64,000 nt of DNA, taken from assembly GCA_944320955.1 (NCBI GenBank), contig CALUJL010000010.1, positions 1-64,000 on the forward strand, written 5' to 3'. The DNA is from an uncultured Bacteroidaceae bacterium (lineage in GTDB: Bacteria > Bacteroidota > Bacteroidia > Bacteroidales > Bacteroidaceae). Shown here piece by piece: positions 18,140 to 26,343 of this stretch (position 1 is the first letter of the stretch; each line of letters begins with the position of its first letter). The position numbers and the translations under genes were made by a program. The notes below the pieces were generated by a model, which made no database searches, had not been told where the DNA came from, and saw nothing but the letters and a program-made list of their open reading frames with translations.

Positions 18140-18874
18140 TTACTTCAATTGCTCACTGGTTTTTCCGAACCGCCGCTCGCGGCTTTGGTATTCGACGATG
18201 GCTTTCCGGAATTCTTCTTCCCGGAAATCGGGCCAGAAGGTATCGCAGAAGTAGAGTTCGGAGTAGGCGCTTTGCCAAAGCAGGAAGTTGCTCAGGCGCT
18301 GCTCGCCTCCGGTACGGATGATGAGGTCGGGGTCGGGCATGAAAGCGGTGGCCAGGTTCCGGCCGAGCATCTGCTCGTCTATGTCGCCGGGGCGCAGGGT
18401 CCCTGCCTCCACCTGCGCGGCCAGGCGGCGCATGGTGCGGGTCAGTTCCCAGCGGGAGGAGTAGCTCAGGGCCAGGGTGAGGCACATTCCGCTGTTCGCG
18501 GCGGTGCGCTCGATGCAGTGGTCGAGGGCCTTGCGCACGGGGGCTGCCAGTTTTTCCTCCTGGCCTATGATGCGGAAGCGGATGCCGTTCTTCATGAAGA
18601 TTTCTTCCTCAAGCCTTTCGATGAGCAGGTGCATGAGCGCTGCCACTTCCTCTGCCGGGCGGTTCCAGTTCTCGGTGGAGAAGGTGTAAAGCGTCAGGAA
18701 CTTGATGCCCATCCGGGCTGCCTCTTCGGCAATGGCGTGCACGGTGTCGGCCCCGGCCTGATGGCCAAAGCTGCGTTCGCGGCCTCTTTGCTTGGCCCAG
18801 CGGCCGTTTCCGTCCATGATGATTGCCACATGGGCCGGCAGGCGCTTCTTGTCTATTTGTTCCAACAGTGACAT
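18140..18874 (-). CDS. uppS: Isoprenyl transferase (undecaprenyl diphosphate synthase)
   Basis: 244 residues, standard for cis-prenyltransferases. It condenses isopentenyl diphosphate onto farnesyl diphosphate to make the C55 lipid carrier for peptidoglycan and surface glycans, at the inner membrane. The N-terminal motif [17 protein letters not shown] holds the catalytic Asp. [13 protein letters not shown] and the C-terminal [19 protein letters not shown] with AYSELYF complete the five family regions. It starts 9 bp after the DUF6089 gene and precedes bamA, so lipid-carrier synthesis and outer-membrane assembly share a transcription unit. Confidence 0.97.
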   Translation of the reverse strand: MSLLEQIDKKRLPAHVAIIMDGNGRWAKQRGRERSFGHQAGADTVHAIAEEAARMGIKFLTLYTFSTENWNRPAEEVAALMHLLIERLEEEIFMKNGIRFRIIGQEEKLAAPVRKALDHCIERTAANSGMCLTLALSYSSRWELTRTMRRLAAQVEAGTLRPGDIDEQMLGRNLATAFMPDPDLIIRTGGEQRLSNFLLWQSAYSELYFCDTFWPDFREEEFRKAIVEYQSRERRFGKTSEQLK

Positions 18875-18883
18875 TCCGTAAAA

Positions 18884-19576
18884 TCAGTCTTCCAATTTAT
18901 TACAATTCGCGCACCTCGGGAAGAGGTCATACGTGACATATATCATAGTGAAGGAGTAGCTGTCCCGATTCTTGAGGAAGCCGCTCTTGATGCGGTAGGG
19001 GTCTACGAGGCCCGCGGCTGCGTCCGTCACGTCGAGCTCGTCGCTCAGCGAGAAGCGCAGGGAGACTTCGAGCCCGATGTTCCAGCGCGGGCGGACTTTG
19101 TACTTCACCCCGATGCCCACGGGCACGTTCATCGTGGCGATGGTGCGTGCCGGTTCCGGCGCAAAGGTGAGGCCCAGCCCGCCGGTGATGTAGGGCGTGA
19201 AGCGGCGGTAGCCGAGGAATTCCTGCCCGATGCCGTAGCCCCAGAAATTTGCCTCCAGCTGGACGCCGAGGTCATACAGCGTGCGCGAGAAGGAGCTCTC
19301 GTAGGGGAACCCGTCGGCGCGCCCCGCGCTGCCTTTTATGCCGGCCAGGGCGAGGTTTCCCTTCAGGGCGAGGCGCGGATTGAATACATAGCGCGCCACG
19401 ATGCCCCCCATCGGCCTGGTATTCTTGTAGGGTGTCGTGTAGTTGGCGTCGCCCAGATAGTAGGAGCCACCTGCCATTACGCCCAGCTCCATGCGGTACA
19501 CTTCTTCCTGCGCCGCGGCGGTGGTGGCGGCCAGGAGCAGGAGTCCGGTGCAGAAGTAGTGGAGGGTGCGGGTCAT
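18884..19576 (-). CDS. DUF6089-type outer-membrane beta-barrel protein
   Basis: 230 residues: signal peptide MTRTLHYFCTGLLLLAATTAAA, then beta-barrel-type alternating sequence (ELGVMAGGSYYLGDANYT, ITGGLGLTFAPEP, NIGLEVSLRFSLSDELDV). The order DUF6089 - uppS - bamA - ompH - ompH is a conserved Bacteroidetes arrangement, and the family has no assigned biochemical function that I know of. A short Cys pair lies near the C-terminus (RCANCNKLED). The context suggests a small outer-membrane porin-like or assembly protein. The family name is from memory of the gene order and sequence pattern. Confidence 0.75.
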   Translation of the reverse strand: MTRTLHYFCTGLLLLAATTAAAQEEVYRMELGVMAGGSYYLGDANYTTPYKNTRPMGGIVARYVFNPRLALKGNLALAGIKGSAGRADGFPYESSFSRTLYDLGVQLEANFWGYGIGQEFLGYRRFTPYITGGLGLTFAPEPARTIATMNVPVGIGVKYKVRPRWNIGLEVSLRFSLSDELDVTDAAAGLVDPYRIKSGFLKNRDSYSFTMIYVTYDLFPRCANCNKLED

Positions 19577-19609
19577 GGGGCAAGGGCTTTGGGGTCAGAG
19601 GGGCCGGGG

Positions 19610-20914
19610 TCAGAGTGAATAGCTGTTGAGCCGCCCGCGGAAGAGCGTGGCCGGGCCGCGCCCGCTGGAGGCGAAGAGGACCCAGATGTAGTGTTCCTCG
19701 TCGACAAAGGCCGAGAAGTACGAGCGGCGGCGGAAAGCCTCGGGGAAGAATGTGTAGTTGGTCCGGCGGTCCCAATAGAGGCCTTTCGACATATAATAAT
19801 AGGTAAAGGCGTCGTCGCCCGTGCCGCCGAAGACGTAGAAGTCGGCATCGCCGTAGCGGATCATCTCGTGGTCTTCACTGAAAGGCAGGTAGTAACCGGC
19901 CGAATCCACCGGGCCCCAGACTCCCCAGTTGAGCAGGCTGTCTTCGGCCGAGAGGAGGCAGTGGCGGCCGAGTGCCTCGTCGGAGCGCCGGCCGAGCAGG
20001 GCTATCTGCTCGATGCTGCTGTTGGTGGAGAGGGCGTATACGCAGGAGTTTGTCCCCGTGCGCACAAATCCGTCGGCCGGGCCGCCCGTCTTCCATCCGT
20101 TGCCCTGCGTGGAGCAGTAGAGCCCGCCTTTCACTCCGGCCAGATAGCCGGAGGTTGCGCCCAGGAGGGTCTCCACGTCGCCGTCGGCGCTGAGGTTCTC
20201 CTGCCGGGCCCATGCGCTCCCGTCGGCAGAGGCATACACGGCTCCGCCGGCGGCGAGGTAGAGGCGTCCGGAGAAGACGGTGGCCGAACGGTAGTCGAGC
20301 CCCGCGGGGGCCGTCTCCGTGCGCCAGGCCCCGGGGCTATCGGCCGGGGCGGAGTAGATGCTGCCCTCTTCGGTGAAGAGGTAGACGCGCCCCGCGAAGA
20401 GGAGCGTCTTGAGGCGGCAGGCGACGTCGGGCACGCCGGGATATTCGGTCCAGGAGACGGAATCGGTGTCGAACGTATGGATTCGTATCTCCAGCTTGAG
20501 CACCTTGTGGAGGATGTTGCCCTCCTTGTCGTTGCCCACGGCGCGGAGGATGACGGGCCGGCGGCAGTCTACCGAGTCGTTCTGCAGCACCTGGAACTGG
20601 TCGGGGCCCATCTCCTGGTAGACGGTGGCGGAGGTGCTGACGGTCAGCTTGGCGCGGCTCACGTCGCTCTGGTAGGGAAGGGAGTCTACGTTGTAGACCA
20701 ACACGGTGTCGCCCTGCCCGCTTGTCTCGTCGACCGTCAGGGGGTAGTCGGCATAGACTATGCGGTTTCCGTAGCGGTCGAAGACGGAATCGTAGAGTAT
20801 GGAGTAGACGGTGGGGGAAATCTCTGTATAGTCTGTGGCATCCTGGCAGGCCGGCAGGGCAAAGATGCTGCCCAAGAGAAGCAGGAGGGGTACGAAAAAG
20901 GATAATATCTTCAT
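19610..20914 (-). CDS. Lipoprotein, DUF6242-like
   Basis: 434 residues from MKILSFFVPLLLLLG; the upstream 16 codons are excluded because they precede the signal peptide. Lipobox FALPAC, then QDATD. The N-terminal part (YSILYDSVFDRYGNRIVYADYPLTVDE) and a C-terminal part with repeated strand-turn segments (RLYLAAGGAVYASADGSAWAR, GLYCSTQGNGWKTG) suggest a beta-propeller-like or sialidase-like repeat fold, as described for DUF6242 lipoproteins. It is probably anchored to the outer membrane. It lies 33 bp upstream of the DUF6089 gene and shares its promoter, so it may be the first gene of the envelope operon. The molecular role is unknown. Confidence 0.7.
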   Translation of the reverse strand: MKILSFFVPLLLLLGSIFALPACQDATDYTEISPTVYSILYDSVFDRYGNRIVYADYPLTVDETSGQGDTVLVYNVDSLPYQSDVSRAKLTVSTSATVYQEMGPDQFQVLQNDSVDCRRPVILRAVGNDKEGNILHKVLKLEIRIHTFDTDSVSWTEYPGVPDVACRLKTLLFAGRVYLFTEEGSIYSAPADSPGAWRTETAPAGLDYRSATVFSGRLYLAAGGAVYASADGSAWARQENLSADGDVETLLGATSGYLAGVKGGLYCSTQGNGWKTGGPADGFVRTGTNSCVYALSTNSSIEQIALLGRRSDEALGRHCLLSAEDSLLNWGVWGPVDSAGYYLPFSEDHEMIRYGDADFYVFGGTGDDAFTYYYMSKGLYWDRRTNYTFFPEAFRRRSYFSAFVDEEHYIWVLFASSGRGPATLFRGRLNSYSL

Positions 20915-20972
20915 CTTCTTTTGTTTCGTCTCTGTGGCGTAAGTCGGAATAATAGTCGGCACACTTTCCGGG

Positions 20973-20980
20973 CAAAAGTA
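20973..20980 (-). promoter_or_regulatory. -7 box of the DUF6242-to-murI cluster
   Basis: TACTTTTG on the minus strand, 58 bp before the DUF6242 start. A TTTG lies about 25 bp upstream, slightly further than the usual 19-21 bp. Confidence 0.5.
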
Positions 20981-21096
20981 GGAACTTTTCCTGCTACACC
21001 TTATTCAAACCGGGAAGTTTTATAATAAATTAGTGTTACTCCCCGGCGGTTTAGCCTCTTTCATGCCGCCCGCCGGGGTGCGGGCGGCGCTCCCCG

Positions 21097-21187
21097 GGGA
21101 AAAAACATGCAGCGCTTCCGGCGAAAAGCGCTGCATGTTTCGGGAAAAAGTGCTGCCGCTTTTTGCCGGAAGCGCTGCCGGTTTCGG
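21097..21187. repeat. 22-bp repeat array, 4 units, 3' of patB-like gene
   Basis: A-run ends at 21106, 21128, 21150 and 21172 are exactly 22 bp apart. Cores are ATGCAGCG, CGCTGCAT, TGCTGCCG and CGCTGCCG. The first two are exact reverse complements and form a 13-bp perfect stem (21105-21117 with 21126-21138). This is the clearest array in the window. Confidence 0.93.
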
Positions 21188-21207
21188 GACAGTGCCCCGC
21201 CGCCTGC

Positions 21208-22380
21208 TCAGCTCTCTTCCAGGGCTTTCTGCAAGGAGAGGAGCCCTTCGCGCAGGTAGCTGCGGGGGCAGCCGCAGTTGAGCCGCATGAACCCCTCGCC
21301 CCCGGGGCCGAACATCGCCCCGCTGTTGAGGGCCAGGCGGGCCTTGCGGCAGAAGAGTTCTTCCAGCGCGCCTTGCTCCAAGCCGAGGGCGCGGCAGTCG
21401 AGGAACATCAGGTAGGAGGCTTCGGGCACGACGGGGCGGATGAGCGGCAGGTGCCCGCGGCAGAAACCAGCGACGAAGCGGAAGTTTTCCGCCACGTAGG
21501 CGAGCATCTGGTCGAGCCATTCGGTGCCGTGCGTGTAGGCCGCGGTAGTGGCGATGGGGCAAAAGAGGTTGCCTCCGGCCAATTCATTCTGGTCGAGGAA
21601 GCGGAAGAAGGGCTCGCGCAGCTCCGCGTTGGGCACGAAGCAGTGGGCCGAGCCTACGCCGGGCAGGTTGAACGCCTTGCTGGGGGCCTGGAAGGTGAGG
21701 GAGTTCTCCCGCGCGGCCTCGCCGGTGGAGGCAAAGGGCGTATGGACGCGGGGGCGGAAGGTGAGGTCGGCATGTATCTCGTCGGAGCATACGATGACGC
21801 CTTCCTCGCGGCATACGCCGGCTATGAGCTCCAGTTCTTCCCGCCGCCATACCATGCCTCCGGGATTGTGCGGGTTGCAAAGCAGGAGCATGCGGCAGCC
21901 CTTGATGTCGCGGCGGAAGCGGTCGGGGCGGAAGTGGTAGCGGCCGTCGTCGCCGTAGTCCAGCGGGCTCCAGACGAGCTGCCGCCGGTTCCACGCCGGG
22001 AGCAGGTGGAAAGGATGGTAGACCGGCGGCATGACCATCACGCGGTCGCCCTCCTTCGTGAAGAAGAGCAGCGCCAGGGCCAGGGCCGGCACTACGCCGG
22101 GCATGAAATGTATCCACTCGCGCTCGACGGCGAAGCCGTAGCGGTCGCAGTTCCAGCGGATGATGCTCTCGAAGTAGGCGTCGTCCTTGAGCGAATAGCC
22201 CAGCACCTCGTGGTCGAGGCGGCGGCGCAGGGCTTCGATGATGAAGGGGGGAGTCCGGAAGTCCATGTCGGCTATCCAGAAAGGCATCAGGTCGTTCGTC
22301 CCGTAGGCGGGCTCCATTCCGTCCCACTTTATGGCGCCGGTGCCGCGGCGCTCCACGGGTGTGTCAAAATCGTACTTCAT
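21208..22380 (-). CDS. PatB/MalY-type PLP-dependent C-S lyase
   Basis: 390 residues, fold-type I aminotransferase family, MalY/PatB branch. It begins with FDTPVERRGTGAIKWD and shows PFWIADMDF, both hallmarks of cystathionine beta-lyases of this branch. CNPHNPGG and CSDEIHADLTF bind the cofactor, and the PLP-binding Lys is in APSKAFNLPG. The reaction is C-S bond cleavage of cystathionine or similar thioethers to pyruvate, ammonia and a thiol, in the cytoplasm. It follows the GH10 xylanase gene by 30 bp, a pairing with no obvious metabolic logic that may simply be read-through. Confidence 0.88.
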   Translation of the reverse strand: MKYDFDTPVERRGTGAIKWDGMEPAYGTNDLMPFWIADMDFRTPPFIIEALRRRLDHEVLGYSLKDDAYFESIIRWNCDRYGFAVEREWIHFMPGVVPALALALLFFTKEGDRVMVMPPVYHPFHLLPAWNRRQLVWSPLDYGDDGRYHFRPDRFRRDIKGCRMLLLCNPHNPGGMVWRREELELIAGVCREEGVIVCSDEIHADLTFRPRVHTPFASTGEAARENSLTFQAPSKAFNLPGVGSAHCFVPNAELREPFFRFLDQNELAGGNLFCPIATTAAYTHGTEWLDQMLAYVAENFRFVAGFCRGHLPLIRPVVPEASYLMFLDCRALGLEQGALEELFCRKARLALNSGAMFGPGGEGFMRLNCGCPRSYLREGLLSLQKALEES

Positions 22381-22410
22381 GTGTTCTGTCTTTCTTCTCG
22401 GTCGTTTTTC

Positions 22411-23541
22411 CTATTTCCCCGCCGCGGCCTCCTCCAGCAGGCGGCGCACGAAGGGCTTGGGCTGCAGGCTGCGGTCGAAGAGGAGCGGATAGTCGTGGCG
22501 CCCGTGCACGGGGAAATTGTTTTTCCACGAGTCCTTGTCGCTCAGCCCCCATACGTTGACGCGCGTAATGACATCGGCATGGCGCACAAAGAGGTCGTAG
22601 AACTGCCGCATCCGCCCGTTCCAGCGGCGGGAAACGCTGTCGGGCAGCCCGTCGGGATACGGGTCGATCCCGCGGCGGTAGGCCGCCGTGTCGCTGATGT
22701 TGGCGCTGTGCGTGACGAAAGGCAGGGCGCTCATGTCCCACTCCGTCACCATTACCTTCACGCCCTCTGCGGCAAACGCCCGGATGCTCTGCTCGAAACG
22801 CTCAAGGGTGGGGTAATCCAGGTCCATGTGGCCCTGCATCCCGACGGCATCGATGCGGATGCCCTGCGATTTCAACTGCCTGATGAGCCGCACCACGGCA
22901 TCGCGCCGGCCGGGAACGTCCATGCCGTAGTCGTTGTAGTACAGCTCGGCTTCGGGATCGGCCTCGTGGGCATAGCGGAAGGCCAGGGGGATAAATTCCT
23001 CGCCCAGTATCTCGTAGAAAGGCGTGCGGCGGTAGGAGCCGTCTTCCAGCAGGGCTTCGTTCACGACATCCCAGCCCTTCACCCGCCCGCGGTAGCGGGA
23101 GACGACGGTCTGTATGTGCTCCTTCATGCGCCGGCGCAGCACTTCGGCCGAGACGGGCTGCCCGCTCTCGTCTTTGCAGAACCACGGGGCCAGCTGCGAG
23201 TGCCAGATCAGGCAGTGGCCCACGACGAACATTCCGTTTTCCTCGCCGAAGCGGACCACGCGGTCTGCCGCGCGGAAGTCATAGCGGTCTTCCTCCGGGT
23301 GGATCGACTGGCACTTCATGCAGTTTTCGGCCACGATGGCATTGAAATGCCGGCTTATCAGCCGCGCCTCCGGCGCATCGGGATGGGCCATCTGCCAGTC
23401 GTTGACGGCCGTGCCGATGAGGAACTTGCCTTTTGCCGCTTCCTTGAGCGGCGGAAGCGGAGCGTCCTGCCCCGCAAGCGGCGCCGCGGCGCCCGAGAAC
23501 AGGGCGGCAAAAAGCAGCGGGAAGAGTGTTTTTCTGTCCAT
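22411..23541 (-). CDS. Endo-1,4-beta-xylanase, GH10
   Basis: 376 residues from MDRKTLFPLLFAALFSG. Signal peptide ends SGAAAPLAG, and there is no lipobox Cys, so the enzyme is periplasmic or secreted. It cleaves internal beta-1,4 bonds of xylan. GH10 features are clear: FNAIVAENCMKCQSIHPEE, HCLIWHSQLAPWF, acid/base Glu162 in DVVNEAL, nucleophile Glu267 in VTEWDM (Trp replaces the usual Leu of TELD), and NVWGLSDKDSW. It is a single-domain enzyme without a CBM. The frame continues upstream but that region is the prfB terminator. No SusCD pair is adjacent. Confidence 0.95.
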   Translation of the reverse strand: MDRKTLFPLLFAALFSGAAAPLAGQDAPLPPLKEAAKGKFLIGTAVNDWQMAHPDAPEARLISRHFNAIVAENCMKCQSIHPEEDRYDFRAADRVVRFGEENGMFVVGHCLIWHSQLAPWFCKDESGQPVSAEVLRRRMKEHIQTVVSRYRGRVKGWDVVNEALLEDGSYRRTPFYEILGEEFIPLAFRYAHEADPEAELYYNDYGMDVPGRRDAVVRLIRQLKSQGIRIDAVGMQGHMDLDYPTLERFEQSIRAFAAEGVKVMVTEWDMSALPFVTHSANISDTAAYRRGIDPYPDGLPDSVSRRWNGRMRQFYDLFVRHADVITRVNVWGLSDKDSWKNNFPVHGRHDYPLLFDRSLQPKPFVRRLLEEAAAGK

Positions 23542-23572
23542 AGTTGTAGAAGTCTGTAGGGTTTTCCGATGA

Positions 23573-23622
23573 TAAAAAGAAGCCCCGCCCTGCCGGACGG
23601 ACCGTACAGGCCGGGGCTTCTG
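23573..23622 (-). terminator. Terminator of prfB
   Basis: On the minus strand the arms AGAAGCCCCG and CGGGGCTTCT, with a GC-rich loop, run into TTTTT. It lies 20 bp past the prfB stop. Confidence 0.85.
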
Positions 23623-23642
23623 GATGTGGAGGGGAAAGGGGC

Positions 23643-24762
23643 TTACTCGCCCGACTTGCCGCCGAACTCCATGAGGTATGCCTTGATGAAGGCATCGATC
23701 TTGCCGTCCATCACGCCTCCCACGTCGCTCGTCTGGTAATTCGTGCGGTGATCTTTCACGCGGCGGTCGTCGAATACGTAACTGCGTATCTGCGATCCCC
23801 ACTCGATCTTCTTCTTTCCGGCTTCGATCTTGGCCTTTTCCGCCAGGCGGTGCTGCATTTCCTTGTCGTACAAGATGGAACGCAGCAGGCGCAGGGCGTT
23901 TTCCTTGTTTTTCGGCTGGTCGCGCGTCTCGGTGTTCTCGATGAGAATCTCCTCATGCTCGCCGGTATAGGGATCGGTGTACTGGTATCTCAGCCGGACG
24001 CCCGACTCTACCTTGTTCACGTTCTGCCCCCCTGCGCCGCCGGAGCGGAACAAATCCCAGGAGATGAGGGCCGGATTGATCTGCACCTCTATGGTATCGT
24101 CCACGAGCGGCGTGACAAACACGGAAGCAAACGAGGTCATGCGCTTTCCCTGCGCATTGTATGGCGAAACACGCACCAGGCGGTGCACACCGTTCTCGCC
24201 CTTGAGGTAACCGTAGGCAGAGTCGCCCTCGATTTCCATAGTGACAGTCTTGATGCCCGCCTCATCGCCTTCCTGGAGGTTAGAGACGCGCACCTTGTAG
24301 CCGTGGGCCTCTGCCCAGCGCATGTACATGCGCATGAGCATTTGCGCCCAGTCCTGGCTCTCCGTGCCGCCGGCGCCGGAGTTTATCTTCAGCACGCAGT
24401 CCATCTGGTCGGCCTCTTCGCGGAGCATGTTGCGCAGCTCCAGGTCTTCCACGGCCTTCAGGGCGGTGGCGTATGCGGCGTCCACCTCGGCTTCCGTCAC
24501 GAGTTCCTCCTTCGAGTACTCGTAGGCCAGCTCCAGTTCCTCGCACAGGGAGGCCACCTTGCGGTAGCCTTCGATCCAGCTCTGCAGGCCTTTTACTTTC
24601 TTCATCTGCGCCTCGGCGCGCTTGGCGTCGTCCCAGAAGTCGGGAGCCTGCGTGCGCAGCTGTTCTTCCTCTAACTCGACTTTCTTCCGGTCGATGTCAA
24701 AGATACCTCCTCAGCGCTTCCTTGCGCTCTTTCACGTCTTTAAGTTGGTCAGTCGTAATCAT
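23643..24762 (-). CDS. prfB: Peptide chain release factor 2, with programmed +1 frameshift
   Basis: Full product about 372 residues, made from two frames. ATG at 24762 starts MITTDQLKDVKERKEALRRYL, which meets an in-frame TGA at 24697-24699. A +1 shift at CTT TGA C continues as DIDRKKVELEEEQLRTQAPD and on to the stop at 23643. RF2 releases peptides at UGA and UAA. The GGQ catalytic motif is present in GSGGAGGQNVNKV. The stop-recognition tripeptide reads SPY (VRVSPYNAQGKR) where E. coli has SPF. Low RF2 leaves UGA unread longer and increases shifting, giving autoregulation. The gene is followed by a strong terminator. Confidence 0.96.
24696..24711 (-). promoter_or_regulatory. RF2 +1 frameshift signal
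   Basis: On the minus strand AGGAGGTATCTTTGAC: an internal Shine-Dalgarno-like AGGAGG, three bases spacing, the slippery CTT codon and a TGA stop followed by C, a poor termination context. This is the classic prfB recoding site and was read directly from the sequence. Confidence 0.96.
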
Positions 24763-24792
24763 GTTTTTGTTTGTTTATATAAGGGTTAATAC

Positions 24793-24880
24793 TAAAAGTT
24801 GCAGCACTTCCGGCCAAATCATGCAGCGCTTTTTCCCGGAAGCGGCAGCACTTTCCGGCAAAAGCCTTGCCGCTTCCGGC
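24793..24880. repeat. 22-bp repeat array between rodA and prfB
   Basis: Units with cores ending GCAGCA, then ATGCAGCG, CGGCAGCA and CCTTGCCG. It lies 3' of rodA. Confidence 0.85.
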
Positions 24881-24885
24881 CGCCC

Positions 24886-26343
24886 TCACCGCCGCTCCCT
24901 CCCGGCATCGATGCGCAGGAAGATGAAGAGCAGCAGCGTAAATCCCCAGAGCGACGAGCCGCCGTAGCTGAAGAAGGGCAGCGGGATGCCGATGACGGGC
25001 GTCAGTCCCAAGACCATGCCCACGTTTATGAGCAAGTGGAAGATGAAGACCGAAGCCACGCAGTAGCCGTAGATCCGCCCGAAGGCGTGCGTCTGCCTTT
25101 CGGCCAGCGCAATGATGCGCAGGATGAGCGCCAGGAACAAAACGAGGACCGCCGAGGAGCCGATGAAGCCCTCTTCTTCGCCCACGGTGCAGAAGATAAA
25201 ATCCGTGGCCTGCTCCGGCACGTATTTCAGCTTCGTCTGCGTCCCGTTGAGGAAGCCCTTTCCGCTCAAGCCCCCGGAGCCTATGGCGATCATGGACTGC
25301 TTTACGTTGTAACCGGCGCCGGTCGGGTCGTCTTCCATACCCAGAAGTACCCGGATGCGGGTCTGCTGGTGCTCTTCGAGGGCGGAATTGAACAAATAGT
25401 CGGCCGAATATACGAAAACCGCGCTGCCCAACACGAAACCGCCGATGAGCAAATAGCGATAGCTGCGCTCGGCCAGCCAATTGTAGGCCAGATAGAGCAG
25501 GATCAGGCCGCAAAGCCCGAGCAAGACGTAGTTGAGATTGAAATGGACGAAGTAGTCCACGCCCGCGCCCAGCAGCAAGGCGGCAGCCGAGGCCAGCAAT
25601 ATCGTGCGGGCCACGGACTTCCGCTCCGGAAGGTAGACCATTATCATCCCGATGGCAGAGAGCGGGACCGTAAGCAGCATGGCAAACGGCCCGACCGGCG
25701 TGGCCCCGTCGGGAAAGTAGAGGCTCCCGAAACGGATGGACACCACGAAATAGACCACCGCGCAGAAGCCGGAGTAGAGAATCGCGCCGGGCATCCCCTC
25801 GCGGTAGAGCATGAGCAGGAAAGAGAGGTAGACCAGCGCCGAACCGGTCTCGCGCTGTGCGATGATGAGCACGATGGGAATCAGGATGATGGCGGCCATC
25901 TTGGCACACTGCTGCGGATTGCGCATCGAAAAGCCGTAGGTGCTCATGTATTTGGCCAAGGCCAGGGCCGTCGTACACTTGGCGAACTCGGCCGGCTGCA
26001 GGCTCACCGGGCCGAATTGGAGCCAGGAATGCGAGCCTTTCACGTCGCCCGCCAGGAAAATCGTGGCCACCAGCAGCAACAACATCAGCACATACGACGG
26101 GAAGGCCAGCATGTCGTACAAACGGTCTTCGAGCATCAGCAAAACGAAGCCCACCCCGAAGGAACAGAGTATCCACACGAACTGTTTTCCCGTGCGTGAT
26201 TCCCAACTGAGCAGCTCGGTCGTGCCGAAATCATAGCTGGCGCCGTAGATGCTGACCCAGCCGAATGCGACAAGGATGAGGTACAACACGACGATCACCC
26301 AGTCGATACTGCGAAAGAGGCTGCTACCTTTCCTGGAGTCCAT
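24886..26343 (-). CDS. rodA: Rod-shape-determining SEDS glycosyltransferase RodA
   Basis: 485 residues with about ten transmembrane helices. SEDS proteins polymerise lipid II glycan strands; RodA works with PBP2 in the elongasome. Characteristic segments: GSHSWLQFGPVSLQPAEFAK, the loop GIGSGGLSGKGFLNGTQTK with the family GSGG...G motif, EQATDFIFCTVGEEEGFIG, and the C-terminal TPVIGIPLPFFSYGGSS. The start codon lies inside the end of the PBP2 gene (20-bp overlap), so translation of the two partners is coupled. It is longer than E. coli RodA (370 residues) because of an extended central region of about 100 residues. Confidence 0.95.
   Translation of the reverse strand: MDSRKGSSLFRSIDWVIVVLYLILVAFGWVSIYGASYDFGTTELLSWESRTGKQFVWILCSFGVGFVLLMLEDRLYDMLAFPSYVLMLLLLVATIFLAGDVKGSHSWLQFGPVSLQPAEFAKCTTALALAKYMSTYGFSMRNPQQCAKMAAIILIPIVLIIAQRETGSALVYLSFLLMLYREGMPGAILYSGFCAVVYFVVSIRFGSLYFPDGATPVGPFAMLLTVPLSAIGMIMVYLPERKSVARTILLASAAALLLGAGVDYFVHFNLNYVLLGLCGLILLYLAYNWLAERSYRYLLIGGFVLGSAVFVYSADYLFNSALEEHQQTRIRVLLGMEDDPTGAGYNVKQSMIAIGSGGLSGKGFLNGTQTKLKYVPEQATDFIFCTVGEEEGFIGSSAVLVLFLALILRIIALAERQTHAFGRIYGYCVASVFIFHLLINVGMVLGLTPVIGIPLPFFSYGGSSLWGFTLLLFIFLRIDAGRERR

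Noticed and set aside
21097-21187. CRISPR array
   Set aside because: Units are 22 bp with no unique spacers of typical length, they occur at many loci with three to six units each, and no cas gene is present.
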